A stretch of 64,000 bases of DNA, from NCBI RefSeq assembly GCF_030027245.1, contig NZ_JASERT010000001.1, positions 2,658,501-2,722,500 of the forward strand. Direction: 5' to 3'. Positions 28,934 through 39,172 of the stretch are shown piece after piece (positions within the stretch are counted from its first letter, which is position 1; every line of letters starts with the position of its first letter). Source of the DNA: Asticcacaulis sp. EMRT-3 (GTDB lineage Bacteria; Pseudomonadota; Alphaproteobacteria; Caulobacterales; Caulobacteraceae). Under the pieces are notes generated by a model that worked only from the letters and a program-made list of their open reading frames with translations, was not told the origin of the DNA and made no database searches. A program made the position numbers and the translations under genes.

Positions 28934-29024
28934 AGAGCAAGATGACTTTAGATAGACTCGTCATCTCGCTCTAAGTCTTTGCTTACGCATCATGTTTTTC
29001 CAAAAAGTGGCATCCACTTTTTGG
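28934..29024. repeat. Composite hairpin element (CTAAGTxTTT family), copy 1
   Basis: Two hairpins. AGAGCAAGATGAC/GTCATCTCGCTCT (28934-28946 with 28960-28972, one mismatch), then a spacer CTAAGTCTTTG, then a perfect 11-base stem CCAAAAAGTGG/CCACTTTTTGG with loop CAT (29000-29024). A related layout occurs at 51553-51631. The second hairpin could end transcripts from either side. Confidence 0.75.
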
Positions 29025-29033
29025 CATGACGCT

Positions 29034-29786
29034 CTACTGGTCGGCACCGCACACCGGGCAGGCCGGATCGGCGGACAGTTTGACGATGCGGCTGTCCATG
29101 CTCAGGCCGTCGAAGATCAGCAGCCGTCCGCTTAAGCTTTCGCCCGCACCGGTGATGTGCTTGATCGCTTCCAGCGCCGCCAGCGTGCCCATCACCCCCG
29201 CCAGAGCGCCGATCACGCCGACACGTTCGCAGGTTTCGGCGTCGGGCGGTATATCGGGCACAAGGCACTGATAGCAGGCGGAGCCTGTAAATGTCGCCAA
29301 CTGCCCGGAAAAACGCCCGATCGCCGCTGAGATGAGCGGCTTTCCCAGCGCATGACAGACGCGATTAACCAGCAGCCGCGTCGGGAAGTTATCACAGCCA
29401 TCGATGACCAGATCATAGCCGCCCAGCACGTCCGCCGCATTATGTTCATCGAGACGCAGGCGATGCACATGGCAATCGCAATTCGGATTGAGGTCACCGA
29501 GATGCGTCGCGGCCATTTCTGCCTTACTGGCCCCTATGTCGCGCGTGGCGAACAGAACCTGCCTTTGCAGATTGCTTAAGGCCACATGGTCGTCGTCGAT
29601 CAGGCCAAGCTGGCCCACGCCCGCCGCCGCCAGATAAAGGGCCGCCGGTGCGCCGATGCCGCCCATGCCGACCAGCGCCACCCTGGCGGCCTTCAGCCTC
29701 ATCTGGCCCGCGCCGCCGATCTCTTTCAGCACCAGATGGCGGGCATAGCGGTCGATTTCGTCGTCTGTCAGGGGCAAAGCGGTCAT
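29034..29786 (-). CDS. MoeB/ThiF-type adenylyltransferase (E1-like)
   Basis: 250 residues. Activates the C-terminus of a sulfur-carrier protein (MoaD or ThiS) by adenylation. The nucleotide fold [33 protein letters not shown] carries the family Arg (LQRQVLF) and Asp ([13 protein letters not shown]). Zinc-binding Cys pairs are in ACYQCLVP and CPVCGADQ, and the crossover loop [20 protein letters not shown] is intact. MoeB versus ThiF cannot be settled here since no moaD or thiS is adjacent. A likely molybdenum-cofactor user is encoded at 51647. Confidence 0.93.
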   Translation of the reverse strand: MTALPLTDDEIDRYARHLVLKEIGGAGQMRLKAARVALVGMGGIGAPAALYLAAAGVGQLGLIDDDHVALSNLQRQVLFATRDIGASKAEMAATHLGDLNPNCDCHVHRLRLDEHNAADVLGGYDLVIDGCDNFPTRLLVNRVCHALGKPLISAAIGRFSGQLATFTGSACYQCLVPDIPPDAETCERVGVIGALAGVMGTLAALEAIKHITGAGESLSGRLLIFDGLSMDSRIVKLSADPACPVCGADQ

Positions 29787-29859
29787 GAGGGTTCCTCTTT
29801 CATCGCAAATGGCATTCCCCTACTTGAATCGCAACGCCAAAACGGCCAAGTACACATCC

Positions 29860-30405
29860 ATGACCGATCATAATTTTCCCAACTGGCATGGCACGACCAT
29901 CGTTGCCGTGCGTCATAATGGCAAGACCGTCATCGCCGGCGATGGTCAGGTGTCGATGGGCCCCACCATCGTCAAGGGCGCGGCCAGAAAGGTGCGCACC
30001 CTGGCGGGTGGCAAGGTGCTGGTCGGCTTTGCCGGGGCCACCGCCGACGCCTTTACCCTGCTGGAACGGCTCGAAGCCAAGCTGGAACTGTTTCCCGGCC
30101 AACTGGCGCGCGCCTGCGTCGATCTGGCCAAGGACTGGCGCACCGACCGTTACCTGCGCCGCTTAGAGGCCATGCTGCTGGTGGCTGATGCGCACCACGT
30201 CCTGACGCTGACCGGCGTCGGCGATGTGCTGGAACCGGAAGACGGGGTGGCGGCTATCGGTTCGGGCGGCACCTATGCCTTGTCGGCGGCGCGCGCTTTG
30301 CTGGACTATGAGCCCGATGCCGAGGTAATCGCGCGCAAGGCGATGAAGATCGCGGCCAGCATATGCGTTTACACTAATGATCATCTGACACTGGAAAGCC
30401 TATGA
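29860..30405 (+). CDS. hslV: HslV (ClpQ) proteasome-like peptidase
   Basis: 181 residues. Threonine protease subunit of the HslUV complex. The propeptide [11 protein letters not shown] precedes the nucleophile Thr12 ([26 protein letters not shown]). [28 protein letters not shown] and [16 protein letters not shown] are typical. The start at 29860 is chosen over an upstream ATG at 29785 that would overlap the divergent MoeB/ThiF gene. It overlaps the following membrane-protein gene by 4 bases (ATGA), so the four-gene unit runs to hslU. Confidence 0.96.
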   Translation: MTDHNFPNWHGTTIVAVRHNGKTVIAGDGQVSMGPTIVKGAARKVRTLAGGKVLVGFAGATADAFTLLERLEAKLELFPGQLARACVDLAKDWRTDRYLRRLEAMLLVADAHHVLTLTGVGDVLEPEDGVAAIGSGGTYALSAARALLDYEPDAEVIARKAMKIAASICVYTNDHLTLESL

Positions 30406-30770
30406 TTCTGGTCGAAGACGCCCTGCAACGCGCGCGGCTGGCGGTGAAAATGCCCGCTACCCTGATCCTGCTGGCCCTGTGGGGGCAGGCTTTGATCATC
30501 TTTCCCGGCAATGTGCTGCCCAAACCGTGGCCGGAAATCTCGCTGCTGATCGGCGTTCTGGGCTGGCCGCTCAGCGTGCTTTATCGCGCCATCGCAAGCC
30601 CGCGCTGGAAGCTGTGGGCCTATCCGCAGGTCGGTAATCCGCCGCATTTGCGCGAAATGGCCGTGGCGATGAAGCTGATCCCGCAGGGCAATAGTCTGGG
30701 AGAAAAGATCGAAATCTGCTCACCCGAAGATAAACGCCGAATCCTTGAATATGAAGGCAGGCAGTCATGA
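30402..30770 (+). CDS. Small membrane protein between hslV and hslU, paralogue 1
   Basis: 122 residues. Two predicted membrane segments (about 18-35 and 46-62) lead into the motif [11 protein letters not shown] (about 67-77). A polar C-terminal domain ends [21 protein letters not shown]. It is related to the next gene (shared PRWKLWAY and a C-terminal K-x-EICS-x5/6-IL-x-EGR-x-S). No family name recognised. Overlaps hslV and the next gene by 4 bases on each side. Being locked between protease and unfoldase suggests a role tied to HslUV, or co-expression under heat stress, but this is inference. Confidence 0.8.
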   Translation: MILVEDALQRARLAVKMPATLILLALWGQALIIFPGNVLPKPWPEISLLIGVLGWPLSVLYRAIASPRWKLWAYPQVGNPPHLREMAVAMKLIPQGNSLGEKIEICSPEDKRRILEYEGRQS

Positions 30771-31143
30771 CACCACAATCGGCAGTACGATTGGGGCAAC
30801 TGGTAATCAACTTGCCTGTAGTCGTTATCATGCTCGGCGTTTTTGCCGGGGAAGGCTTTGTTCTGGATGCTATTAAGCTGACTTATAACCCATCCTTGCC
30901 GATGGCCTTGTTTCTGATTTTAATGATGGGGCTGGTGGCTATGGCGCCTGCCTGGCTTTACTGGTCCTATGCCGTACCGCGCTGGAAATTATGGGCCTAC
31001 AGTCGCGTACCGGACGTAAAGGCGCTCAAGATCGCGGCCATTAAGGCCAGCCTGATCTGGCCAGATGGCCACCCATTGGAAAAAACAGAAATTTGTTCGA
31101 AAGCTATGCGTCAGCAAATATTGAAATTTGAAGGACGACTTTC

Positions 31144-31147
<4 letters not shown>
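30767..31147 (+). CDS. Small membrane protein between hslV and hslU, paralogue 2
   Basis: 126 residues, two membrane segments (about 12-30 and 46-68). [11 protein letters not shown] is at about 71-81 and the C-terminus is [23 protein letters not shown]. It has the same plan as paralogue 1 and is probably a tandem duplicate that diverged in the membrane part. It is somewhat less GC-rich than its neighbours. The start overlaps paralogue 1 (ATGA) and the stop overlaps the TTG start of hslU (TTGA, 31144-31147). Confidence 0.8.
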
Positions 31148-32445
<1,298 letters not shown>

Positions 32446-32447
32446 GC

Positions 32448-32765
32448 CTATCCCGGCTGATTGGCCTTTTGTTCGGCTTCGCGCGGGGCGGCGATATAGC
32501 GGTCGAAATTGCTGGCATATTCGTCGAACTGCTTGTCGAACATTTGCTGGCATTCGCGCAGATAAAGCTCACGTGCATTCTCCTTGCGGCTTTTCAGTTC
32601 GGCGGCGGTCTGGCTGCTGGCGGCCCACAGCCAGACATGAAAACGCGCGGCGGCGTGGATCAGCGACAGGCTGACGCGATCCGCCGGCGCCTTGGCGGCG
32701 AACTGGTTGGCCTGTTCGATAAAGGCGTTGGCGCGTTCGAAAAAGGGGCGGTCGGAAAATTCCAT
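32448..32765 (-). CDS. DUF3144-like protein
   Basis: About 105 residues, all helical. FFERANAFIEQANQFAAKAPADRVSLSLIHAAARFHVWLWAASS and CQQMFDKQFDEYASNFDRYI fit the DUF3144 pattern. Function unknown. An ATG at 32801 would add 12 residues, and neither start has a strong ribosome site. Convergent with hslU, 2 bases apart. Confidence 0.75.
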   Translation of the reverse strand: MEFSDRPFFERANAFIEQANQFAAKAPADRVSLSLIHAAARFHVWLWAASSQTAAELKSRKENARELYLRECQQMFDKQFDEYASNFDRYIAAPREAEQKANQPG

Positions 32766-32878
32766 GTGCGGACTCACTGAAAAAAACGGACGGTGCATCA
32801 TGTCCTGACGAACAAGGTTTAGCCTTTATAAGAGAGTGACCGCTTGCGGCAAAGCTGATTCTCGCCCAACCTGACGGC

Positions 32879-33520
32879 ATGGCCAAACCCAGTCCCGCCC
32901 TGATCAAAAAACTGTTCGAACGCTTCGAGCACGACAAGCCCGAACCGAAGACCGAGCTTGATTTCGTCAACACCTTCACCCTGGTTGTGGCCGTGGCGCT
33001 GTCGGCCCAGACCACCGACAAGGCGGTCAATAAGGCGACAGCGCCGCTCTTTAAGCTGGCTGATACGCCGCAAAAAATGCTCGATCTCGGCGAAGATCGT
33101 CTGATGCAGATGATCAGTTCCATCGGGCTCTATCGCAACAAGGCGAAGAATGTGATGGCCCTGTGTCGTATTCTGATCGACCAGTATGGCGGTGAGGTGC
33201 CGCTCAACCGGGCGGGCCTGCTCAGCCTGCCGGGGGTGGGCAACAAGACAGCCAGTGTGGTGCTTAATGAGCTGGGTATCGAAGCGGCCATCGCCGTTGA
33301 TACCCATGTGTTTCGCGTGTCGCACCGGCTGGGGCTGGTTGATGCGGCGGCCACCACACCCGACAAGGTGGAGGCGCAACTGATGCAGGTCATTCCGAAA
33401 AAATGGCTGACCCGCGCCCATCACTGGCTGATCCTGCACGGGCGCTATGTGTGCGTGGCGCGCAACCCGAAATGTCTGAGCTGCATCGTCAGCGATCTGT
33501 GCCCGAAGATCGGGCTGTAA
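32879..33520 (+). CDS. nth: Endonuclease III
   Basis: 213 residues. Bifunctional glycosylase/AP lyase for oxidised pyrimidines. The helix-hairpin-helix LPGVGNKTASVVLNELG carries the catalytic Lys, the catalytic Asp is in IAVDTHVFRVSHRLGL, and the 4Fe-4S ligands are Cys-X6-Cys-X2-Cys-X5-Cys in the C-terminal CVARNPKCLSCIVSDLCP. All residues are present. Confidence 0.97.
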   Translation: MAKPSPALIKKLFERFEHDKPEPKTELDFVNTFTLVVAVALSAQTTDKAVNKATAPLFKLADTPQKMLDLGEDRLMQMISSIGLYRNKAKNVMALCRILIDQYGGEVPLNRAGLLSLPGVGNKTASVVLNELGIEAAIAVDTHVFRVSHRLGLVDAAATTPDKVEAQLMQVIPKKWLTRAHHWLILHGRYVCVARNPKCLSCIVSDLCPKIGL

Positions 33521-33531
33521 GACAGGATTTG

Positions 33532-33728
33532 AACCACGGAAAACACGGATCATGGCCTGCGGCCATGACACGGATAAGAAAAATGTATCGTTTCTGCCAT
33601 CCACGATTTTGCACTTTTCATCCGTGCCGCCGCGATAGCGGCGATCCGTGTTTTCCGTGGTTCACAGTCTTATAATTGCAGTGATCGGACGATAAGGCGC
33701 TTCGCGCAGATGTTTCGTGGCAAAAATC
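33532..33728. repeat. Palindromic intergenic element (AACCACGG family), copy 2
   Basis: The same 20-base perfect inverted ends as copy 1 (33532-33551 and 33643-33662), inner palindromes CATGGCC-TGC-GGCCATG and GCCGC-CGCGATA-GCGGC, and an outer TGTTTCGTGGCAAAAATC (33711-33728), which is the exact complement of the edge of copy 1. Orientation is opposite to copy 1. Its outer edge reaches the stop codon of the ATP-grasp gene. Confidence 0.9.
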
Positions 33729-34650
33729 AGTGGCAGCTACAGCCCGTATGCAGGGCGCGTTCGACCGCATCCTTGAAGCGCATTGAGGCTTCGAGATCAT
33801 AGGCCAGGTAGAGGTCGGGTTCGATCAGTTCCAGCTCCATCAGGCAGAAGCCGCCATCTTCGGCACGCACCATATCGACGCGGGCATAGAGCAGGCGGTC
33901 CGGGCCGATAAAATCAAGCGCCTGCATGGCCAGCGCCATCGCTTCGGGCGGCGGTTCGAGCGCACGCAGATTGGCGTCATAGTCGGGCTGAGAGCGGAAA
34001 TCACCGCTTTTCGGTGTTTTCAGCACGGCATGGGAAAATTCACCGGCAAAGAAGATCAGCGACCATTCGCCTTCTGAGGCGATGGCCGGCATATAGGGCT
34101 GGATCATGGCCGGGCCATCGGGTGGCAGGGCGGCGATGGCCCCCGCCACCACGTCGTGGTCCCCCTCCCCCAAACGGGGGAGGAGATCGCCTTGCCAGAT
34201 CAGGGTATTTTTCGCACCCGCCGAGATTTGCGGCTTAAGCACCAGAGCGGTCTGGCCGAAATCGGCGCGGGCGCGCGCCACTTCGGCATCGTTTAGCTGA
34301 TCGACGAACAGGGTGGGCACGATGCGCACCCCGGCTTGCGCCAGATCGTGCAGATAGTGTTTATCGACATTCCAGCTCACAATCTCCGGCGGATTGAAAA
34401 CGCGCAAGTGCCGCGCTTCAAATCCGGCCATGACGGCGCGAAATTGATCGGGCGCATTATGGTAGCCCCAGACCACCAGCGGCAGGATCAGGTCGTAACC
34501 TTCGGCCACCGGATCCGACCACGGCTGGTCGTGAATTTCAAGGTCGAGTCCGGCCAGTGCCTCACGATAGGCGTCCAGCACATAGGGCCAGCGGCCATGA
34601 TGCGAGGGGTGGTCGGGGTTCGGGGTCAGGATCAATAAACGCTTGCTCAT
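33727..34650 (-). CDS. ATP-grasp ligase-like protein
   Basis: 307 residues with RimK/GshB-type ATP-grasp features: the N-terminal LLILTPNPDHPSHHGRWPYVLDAY, a nucleotide-binding Lys in ALVLKPQISAGAKNT, MIQPYMPAIASEGEWSLIFF, and the metal-binding DMVRAEDGGFCLMELELIEPDLYL. Such enzymes ligate a carboxylate to an amine or thiol. Substrate unknown. The C-terminus ends CSCH. About 13 residues near 155-168 (LPRLGEGDHDVV) are encoded by an inserted palindrome. I chose ATG 34650 (MSKRLLIL); an upstream frame to 34710 overlaps the divergent kinase gene. Confidence 0.82.
   Translation of the reverse strand: MSKRLLILTPNPDHPSHHGRWPYVLDAYREALAGLDLEIHDQPWSDPVAEGYDLILPLVVWGYHNAPDQFRAVMAGFEARHLRVFNPPEIVSWNVDKHYLHDLAQAGVRIVPTLFVDQLNDAEVARARADFGQTALVLKPQISAGAKNTLIWQGDLLPRLGEGDHDVVAGAIAALPPDGPAMIQPYMPAIASEGEWSLIFFAGEFSHAVLKTPKSGDFRSQPDYDANLRALEPPPEAMALAMQALDFIGPDRLLYARVDMVRAEDGGFCLMELELIEPDLYLAYDLEASMRFKDAVERALHTGCSCH
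34148..34185. repeat. Palindromic element inserted in frame in the ATP-grasp gene
   Basis: Two adjoining hairpins: ACCAC-GTC-GTGGT (34148-34160) and CCTCCCCC-AAAC-GGGGGAGG (34164-34183). The same double hairpin with different loops is in the Smr gene at 36253-36288. It is read through as LPRLGEGDHDVV. Confidence 0.8.
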
Positions 34651-34708
34651 CGACTCTTTATTGATCCATAGGATAACGATCTGCAAACGGAATTTTTGAA
34701 AGCCGGAC

Positions 34709-35704
34709 ATGACGCTGAACTATGACATCACCGCCGTCGGCCACGCCATTGTCGATGTACAGGCCTCTGCCGATGAAGCCTTCCTGAAGGCCCACGACCT
34801 GCATAAGGGGGCTATGACGCTGATCGATCAGCACCGCGCCCACAGCCTGTTCGATGTGATGGGCGACAGCGAGATGGCGTCGGGCGGTTCGGCGGGCAAT
34901 ACGATTGCCGGTGCGGCCTCATTCGGGGCGAAATGCGCCTATATCGGCAAGGTGGCGCACGACAGTTTGGGTGAGTTTTTCAGCCATGATCTAAAGACGA
35001 TGGGCGTCACCTTCCGCACGCCGGTGCTGCATGATGATCCGGTTTCGACCGGGCGCTGCCTGATCAATGTGACGAAGGATGGCCAGCGCACGATGGCAAC
35101 CTTCTTAGGTGCCGCGGCCCTGATCAGCCCCGCCGATCTCGATGCCGACCTGATCCGCGCTTCGCAGATTACCTATCTCGAAGGCTATCTGTTCGATACG
35201 CCGTCTGGCCGCGAAACCTTTGCCAAGGCGGCCCAGATCGCCCGTTCGGCGGGCCGCAAGACGGCGATCACCCTGTCGGACATGTTTGTGGTCAGCCGCT
35301 GGCGCGAAGACCTGCTGGCCTTTATCGACCGCCATATCGATCTCGTTTTCGCTAATGAGGCCGAATTGCTGGGCCTGTTCCAGACCGATGATTTCGACAA
35401 GGCTGTGCATTATTTGCGCGGCAAGACCGAACTCGCCTTCATCACCCGCTCCGAAAAAGGTTCGGTGGTGGCGGGCCCCGACAGTGTGCAGGTGGTCAAG
35501 GCCGCGCCGTGTGCGAAGGTGGTCGATACCACCGGGGCGGGCGATCAGTATGCGGCGGGCGTTCTGTATGGGCTGGCGCAAGGTTTGCACGTCGCAACCT
35601 GCGCGCAACTGGGCTCATTGGCCGCCGCTGAGGTGATTGCGCATTTCGGCCCGCGCCCGCTGGTTAGCCTCGCCGGCCTGGCGAAGGAAGCAGCGTTGGT
35701 TTGA
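34709..35704 (+). CDS. PfkB-family sugar kinase, probable adenosine kinase
   Basis: 331 residues. Ribokinase fold with GGSAGNTIAGAASFGAKCAYIGKV near the N-terminus, STGRCLINVTKDGQRTMATFLGAA in the substrate lid, NEAELLGLF, and the catalytic/anion-hole motif VDTTGAGDQYAAGVLYGLAQG with the base Asp. The GGS...N and tandem lid pattern fits the alphaproteobacterial adenosine kinase subgroup (AMP salvage), but other PfkB substrates remain possible. Divergent from the ATP-grasp gene with a 58-base gap. Confidence 0.9.
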   Translation: MTLNYDITAVGHAIVDVQASADEAFLKAHDLHKGAMTLIDQHRAHSLFDVMGDSEMASGGSAGNTIAGAASFGAKCAYIGKVAHDSLGEFFSHDLKTMGVTFRTPVLHDDPVSTGRCLINVTKDGQRTMATFLGAAALISPADLDADLIRASQITYLEGYLFDTPSGRETFAKAAQIARSAGRKTAITLSDMFVVSRWREDLLAFIDRHIDLVFANEAELLGLFQTDDFDKAVHYLRGKTELAFITRSEKGSVVAGPDSVQVVKAAPCAKVVDTTGAGDQYAAGVLYGLAQGLHVATCAQLGSLAAAEVIAHFGPRPLVSLAGLAKEAALV

Positions 35705-35823
35705 ATTCACGTGAGGCCGGTCTGCAACTGACGCTTTTCTACGCTTCCGGTGCTCACGTACTTGAGTACGCTCCGCTCCGGTTCTCGAAAAACATCAGTT
35801 TCGCCTCGTCCTGACGTGAATTT
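35703..35823. repeat. Palindromic element with GTAC-TTGA-GTAC centre
   Basis: Ends AATTCACGT (35704-35712) and ACGTGAATT (35814-35822) are perfectly complementary. AACTGA/TCAGTT and GAGGC/GCCTC lie further in, and the centre is GTAC-TTGA-GTAC (35758-35769) followed by GCTCCGCTCCGG. It sits between two converging genes. The 121-bp tandem unit at 45961 has the same kind of centre. Confidence 0.7.
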
Positions 35824-35835
35824 TCTATGATAGTC

Positions 35836-36468
35836 CTAAATCCGCCGCCGTTTCAGCGCCACATAGAGGGCACCAGAGCCGCCGTGGCGGGCATGGGCCT
35901 GTGAAATCCCGGCGACGATATGGGCCAGGGCCGGATCGGACAGCCATTCCGGCGCATAGCGCTTCAATATGCCGTTTTCGGCCATACCCTTGCCGGTAAT
36001 AACCAGAATGGCGCGATAATCATTCGCATAGGCCTGCTGCACAAAGGCTTTCAGCCGGGTTTCGGCGGCGATGCTGTTCAGACCATGCAGATCAAGCCGC
36101 GCCTCAATCGGGTCGCGTTCGCGGCTGATGCGGCGCTTGCGTTTCGGCTCGATCGGGTCGGGCGCAATATCCGCCGCGCGGGTGATGCGAAAGCCGGAAG
36201 CGGGCTTGACCGCCTGACCGATATTGAACGGGGTGAGCGGAAAGCCCCCACCACCGCTTCGCGGTCCCCCTCCCCCAGATGGGGGAGGAGACACAGACAT
36301 GACGCTCTTTTCCGGTGGCATGCCCGATAATTTCAGGGTTTCGATTTCAGGTGTTTCGATTTTTGGCGCGGCGGGCTTTGCGGGGCGCGTGGCTTTTTGC
36401 GGCCGCACCGTGGCCGTCACCAGCGACCACAGCCGCAAATCCTCTGCCTTGAAACCGAACCGTGCCAT
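35836..36468 (-). CDS. Smr-domain protein (MutS2-type small nuclease domain)
   Basis: About 210 residues. N-terminal FKAEDLRLWSLVTATVRPQ, a long disordered Pro/Lys/Gly linker (about 24-100), then the Smr domain with RLDLHGLNSIAAETRLKAFVQQAYANDYRAILVITGKG and the C-terminal HGGSGALYVALKRR. The LDxHG and TGxG motifs are intact. Smr domains nick branched or mismatch-containing DNA, or cleave RNA. An in-frame palindrome (36253-36288) encodes the linker stretch PPSGGGGPRSGGGG. An ATG at 36498 would add 10 residues. Confidence 0.87.
   Translation of the reverse strand: MARFGFKAEDLRLWSLVTATVRPQKATRPAKPAAPKIETPEIETLKLSGMPPEKSVMSVSPPPSGGGGPRSGGGGFPLTPFNIGQAVKPASGFRITRAADIAPDPIEPKRKRRISRERDPIEARLDLHGLNSIAAETRLKAFVQQAYANDYRAILVITGKGMAENGILKRYAPEWLSDPALAHIVAGISQAHARHGGSGALYVALKRRRI
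36253..36288. repeat. Palindromic element inserted in frame in the Smr gene
   Basis: ACCGC-TTC-GCGGT (36253-36265) followed by CCTCCCCC-AGAT-GGGGGAGG (36269-36288), the same design as the element at 34148. It is translated as a Gly/Ser/Pro-rich piece of the disordered linker. Confidence 0.8.
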
Positions 36469-36540
36469 GTCGCCGTGCGTGAAAACCTTATGGCCCATCT
36501 TACGTGAGGTTGGCTATTTCAGGCTACCGAATTATGCGGC

Positions 36541-38871
36541 TTAAAACTCTTCCGACTGAAAAGCCTGCAATTGCCGCGTCAGGCGTTCGCCGCGTTTGCC
36601 CGCCGCCAGGGCCGCTTCGGAGAGACGGCGCACATTGTCCGGGCTGCTGTCCTGTTTGGCCATCACCTCCAGCGCGCCATTGATGACAGCCAGCATCTGG
36701 GCGAAATCCTGCGTCACATCGGCGGTCAGGCGACCGACGGTTTCAAATTTCTGGGCCTGATTCAGCGCCTCGCTGAGCTGATCGAGCCGGGTTCGGGAGC
36801 TTTCCGCCTCTTGTTGCGCGTCGTTCAGCGACGCTTGCAGGGCCTTCAGCCGCGCCTCAAACGCCGGATCGATGGCGGCGGGCTTTTCGAGATGGGCCTG
36901 AAGCTGGGCCTGAAGCTGGGCCTGTAACTGGGCCTGAAGCTTAGCCTGGGCATCATCATGGGCGGCCTGCAATTTGGCGGCGCGCGCTTCGGCGGCGGCC
37001 ACGCGGGCTTCCCAGACGCTGACATCAGGCTCAGGCGGCGGTGTTTCAGCCAGCGCCGTATAGCGCCGTTCCAGTACGGCCAGCAGATCGCGCGACTGGC
37101 GCAGTTCGGCCTGCAAAGTTTCGATACGGGCCTCATGCGCGCTGTAATCGGGCGCGGGTGGTGGTTCCGGCGGCGTCTGGCGGGCTGTATGCAGGTCGCT
37201 CAGTTCCACCTGCAAGGCGTTGCGCGCGGCACGCATGTCCGCAAGGTCGCTTTCCAGCTCTTGCAGGCGCTGCCGGAGATCGGCGTTTTCGGCCACGACC
37301 GCCGGATCGGCTTCGCGGATGATCACGGGCTCCGGCTTTAATTCGGGTTCTGGCGGCGGGGGCGGGGCTTCGCGCCAGTTGTAGATGTCATCGCTGTGGG
37401 CGGCGGCGGCCTCGGCGAGGGCGGTTTCGAGCGCCTGCCGGTGGCGCGCATCCGCCTCGGCCACAGCGGCCTCGACGGCGGCCTCGACGGCGGCCAGGAT
37501 CACGGCCTGGTGGGCGTCGTCACGCTTGTCTGTGGTCGGTTCCGCCAGGGGCGCGGCACCATGCCAGGCTGTGGTATCGAAGGCGACGCCGAAAATGCGC
37601 GGCTTGCCATCGGCATCGGTTGTGGAGCGGCCCTTGAGCGTGATCCAGCGCTGCCCGCCCTGGAGGTCGCCCACGGCAATATCGAGTGCGATCTCCTGAC
37701 GCGCCCCGCTCATCAGATCGGTAAAGGCGGCATCGGCGCGGGCCTGATCTTCATCGGCGATCAGGGTGGGGCCGCCTTCGACCGCGCGCCCGATCAGCCG
37801 GCGCATCCCTTCATCCTCGACAATCGTATCGGCCTCGGCATCATAGTGCCACACCCCGACGCCGAGATCGGCGCGGGCGCGTTCGGTTTCGCGGTGATCG
37901 GTCAGTTCCTGCGCCTCGTCGGCATTGAGCTGCGTCACGGAAGGCCGCGCGGCATCGCTATCCCATGATGGCTGGGCCATCACGGTCAGGCCGCGCTCGC
38001 CGCCCTCATGGGTCTGCACCACCCATGCTGTGACGCGCGACAGGGCCTCGCCATCTGCGGCTTTCAGGCTGAGGCTGACGGAGGCATGGTGAGAGGATGT
38101 CTCGTCCTGTACGCCGGTCAGATAGTCAAGCGCGCTCTGGAAATCGGCGTCGGCCACGAAAATCTGCGTCCAGTTGCGGCCCAGCGCCTGATCGCGCGTC
38201 AGGCCGAAGGCTGCGCAGGCGGCGGGATTGATGTCGGCGATCTGGCCTTTGGCGTCTAGCCCCCATAAGGGCACGGTGGCCGCACCGAACCAGTGGCCGC
38301 GCCACAGGCCGTTCAGATCGTCAATACCTTCGCCGTTCGAGGTTTCGAGTTCGACGAAAGCCGAGGTCGAGCCGATCACCTCACCCACCCCGTTCATGAT
38401 CGGCATGGAGGTGACCGACACCAGCAGCTTCTGCCGCGAGCCATAGCTGGTCAACATATGCTGAAAGCCCTTGACCGTCTGGCCGCGCAGGGTGCGGGCG
38501 ATCGGCAGGAGGTCGGCGGGGATGACGCGGCCATCGGGATAGGTGATGCCCCAGGTGGCGGAATGAAAGCGCAGGCCTACCAGTTCGGAATCCTTGCGGC
38601 CCAGAAGCTGATGCGCCGTCTTGTTGGCGAAGGTGAACTTGCCCGTGGCGTCGGTTTCGACCAGCGCCACCGGCACAGCATTGAGCACATTGAACATGCG
38701 CCGTTCCAGCGTGTCGATCTTGCGCTCGGCCTTGAACAAAAGATCCTGAAACTGGCGCACCTGAAACGATTTGAGCGCCGCCAGGGCACCGCCCAGAATC
38801 GACAGGGCAAGCAGAATGAAGGCGGCGACAGCCAGAAGAGCCACCAGATCATGCTCGCTTTGCAACAACAT
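36541..38871 (-). CDS. PAS-domain membrane protein ending in a degenerate kinase dimerisation domain
   Basis: About 776 residues. One N-terminal membrane helix (about 10-34) and a coiled coil (about 45-58). A PAS domain follows (about 62-180; VLNAVPVALVETDATGKFTFANKTAHQLLGR), then two more PAS-like regions (about 200-310 and 340-445). A long coiled coil (about 460-700) includes four near-identical QLQA repeats. The last 70 residues (KFETVGRLTADVTQDFAQMLAVINGALEVM ... RLTRQLQAFQ) match the HisKA of PAS kinases that normally read VAHDFNN. The phosphoacceptor His is Gln, and no ATPase domain follows. It may act as a scaffold or a pseudokinase. The ATG at 38871 is preferred over the TTG at 38877. 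Confidence 0.8.
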   Translation of the reverse strand: MLLQSEHDLVALLAVAAFILLALSILGGALAALKSFQVRQFQDLLFKAERKIDTLERRMFNVLNAVPVALVETDATGKFTFANKTAHQLLGRKDSELVGLRFHSATWGITYPDGRVIPADLLPIARTLRGQTVKGFQHMLTSYGSRQKLLVSVTSMPIMNGVGEVIGSTSAFVELETSNGEGIDDLNGLWRGHWFGAATVPLWGLDAKGQIADINPAACAAFGLTRDQALGRNWTQIFVADADFQSALDYLTGVQDETSSHHASVSLSLKAADGEALSRVTAWVVQTHEGGERGLTVMAQPSWDSDAARPSVTQLNADEAQELTDHRETERARADLGVGVWHYDAEADTIVEDEGMRRLIGRAVEGGPTLIADEDQARADAAFTDLMSGARQEIALDIAVGDLQGGQRWITLKGRSTTDADGKPRIFGVAFDTTAWHGAAPLAEPTTDKRDDAHQAVILAAVEAAVEAAVAEADARHRQALETALAEAAAAHSDDIYNWREAPPPPPEPELKPEPVIIREADPAVVAENADLRQRLQELESDLADMRAARNALQVELSDLHTARQTPPEPPPAPDYSAHEARIETLQAELRQSRDLLAVLERRYTALAETPPPEPDVSVWEARVAAAEARAAKLQAAHDDAQAKLQAQLQAQLQAQLQAHLEKPAAIDPAFEARLKALQASLNDAQQEAESSRTRLDQLSEALNQAQKFETVGRLTADVTQDFAQMLAVINGALEVMAKQDSSPDNVRRLSEAALAAGKRGERLTRQLQAFQSEEF

Positions 38872-39061
38872 ACTCAAAAATCCCCTGCCACACGGTCAAG
38901 GGACGGCTCCGCGCCATTTTGCGACAGAGTCCGGCCCCGGCCCTGACCCTAGCAAAAATCATACCCGGCGCGCGATGCAAGCGAATTCTGCCCATATGGG
39001 TAAAGCGGCGGGCAAAGACCCGTAAGGGGGAATATCGGCCTCAGAATGAAGGGAGGCTTTT

Positions 39062-39094
39062 CCTGAAAGGTGAGGCTGGCTCAAACCTTTCAGG
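39062..39094. repeat. Inverted repeat 3' of tRNA-Gly
   Basis: CCTGAAAGG and CCTTTCAGG (9-base arms) with a 15-base loop, four bases past the 3' end of tRNA-Gly. There is no T-run on the minus strand, so it may be a processing or Rho-dependent structure rather than an intrinsic terminator. Confidence 0.5.
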
Positions 39095-39097
39095 AAT

Positions 39098-39172
<75 letters not shown>

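Noticed and set aside
29823..29828. Heat-shock (sigma-32) promoter for hslV
   Set aside because: CTTGAA fits the -35 element but I find no acceptable -10 (CCCCAT-like) at the right spacing, so it is not listed as a promoter.
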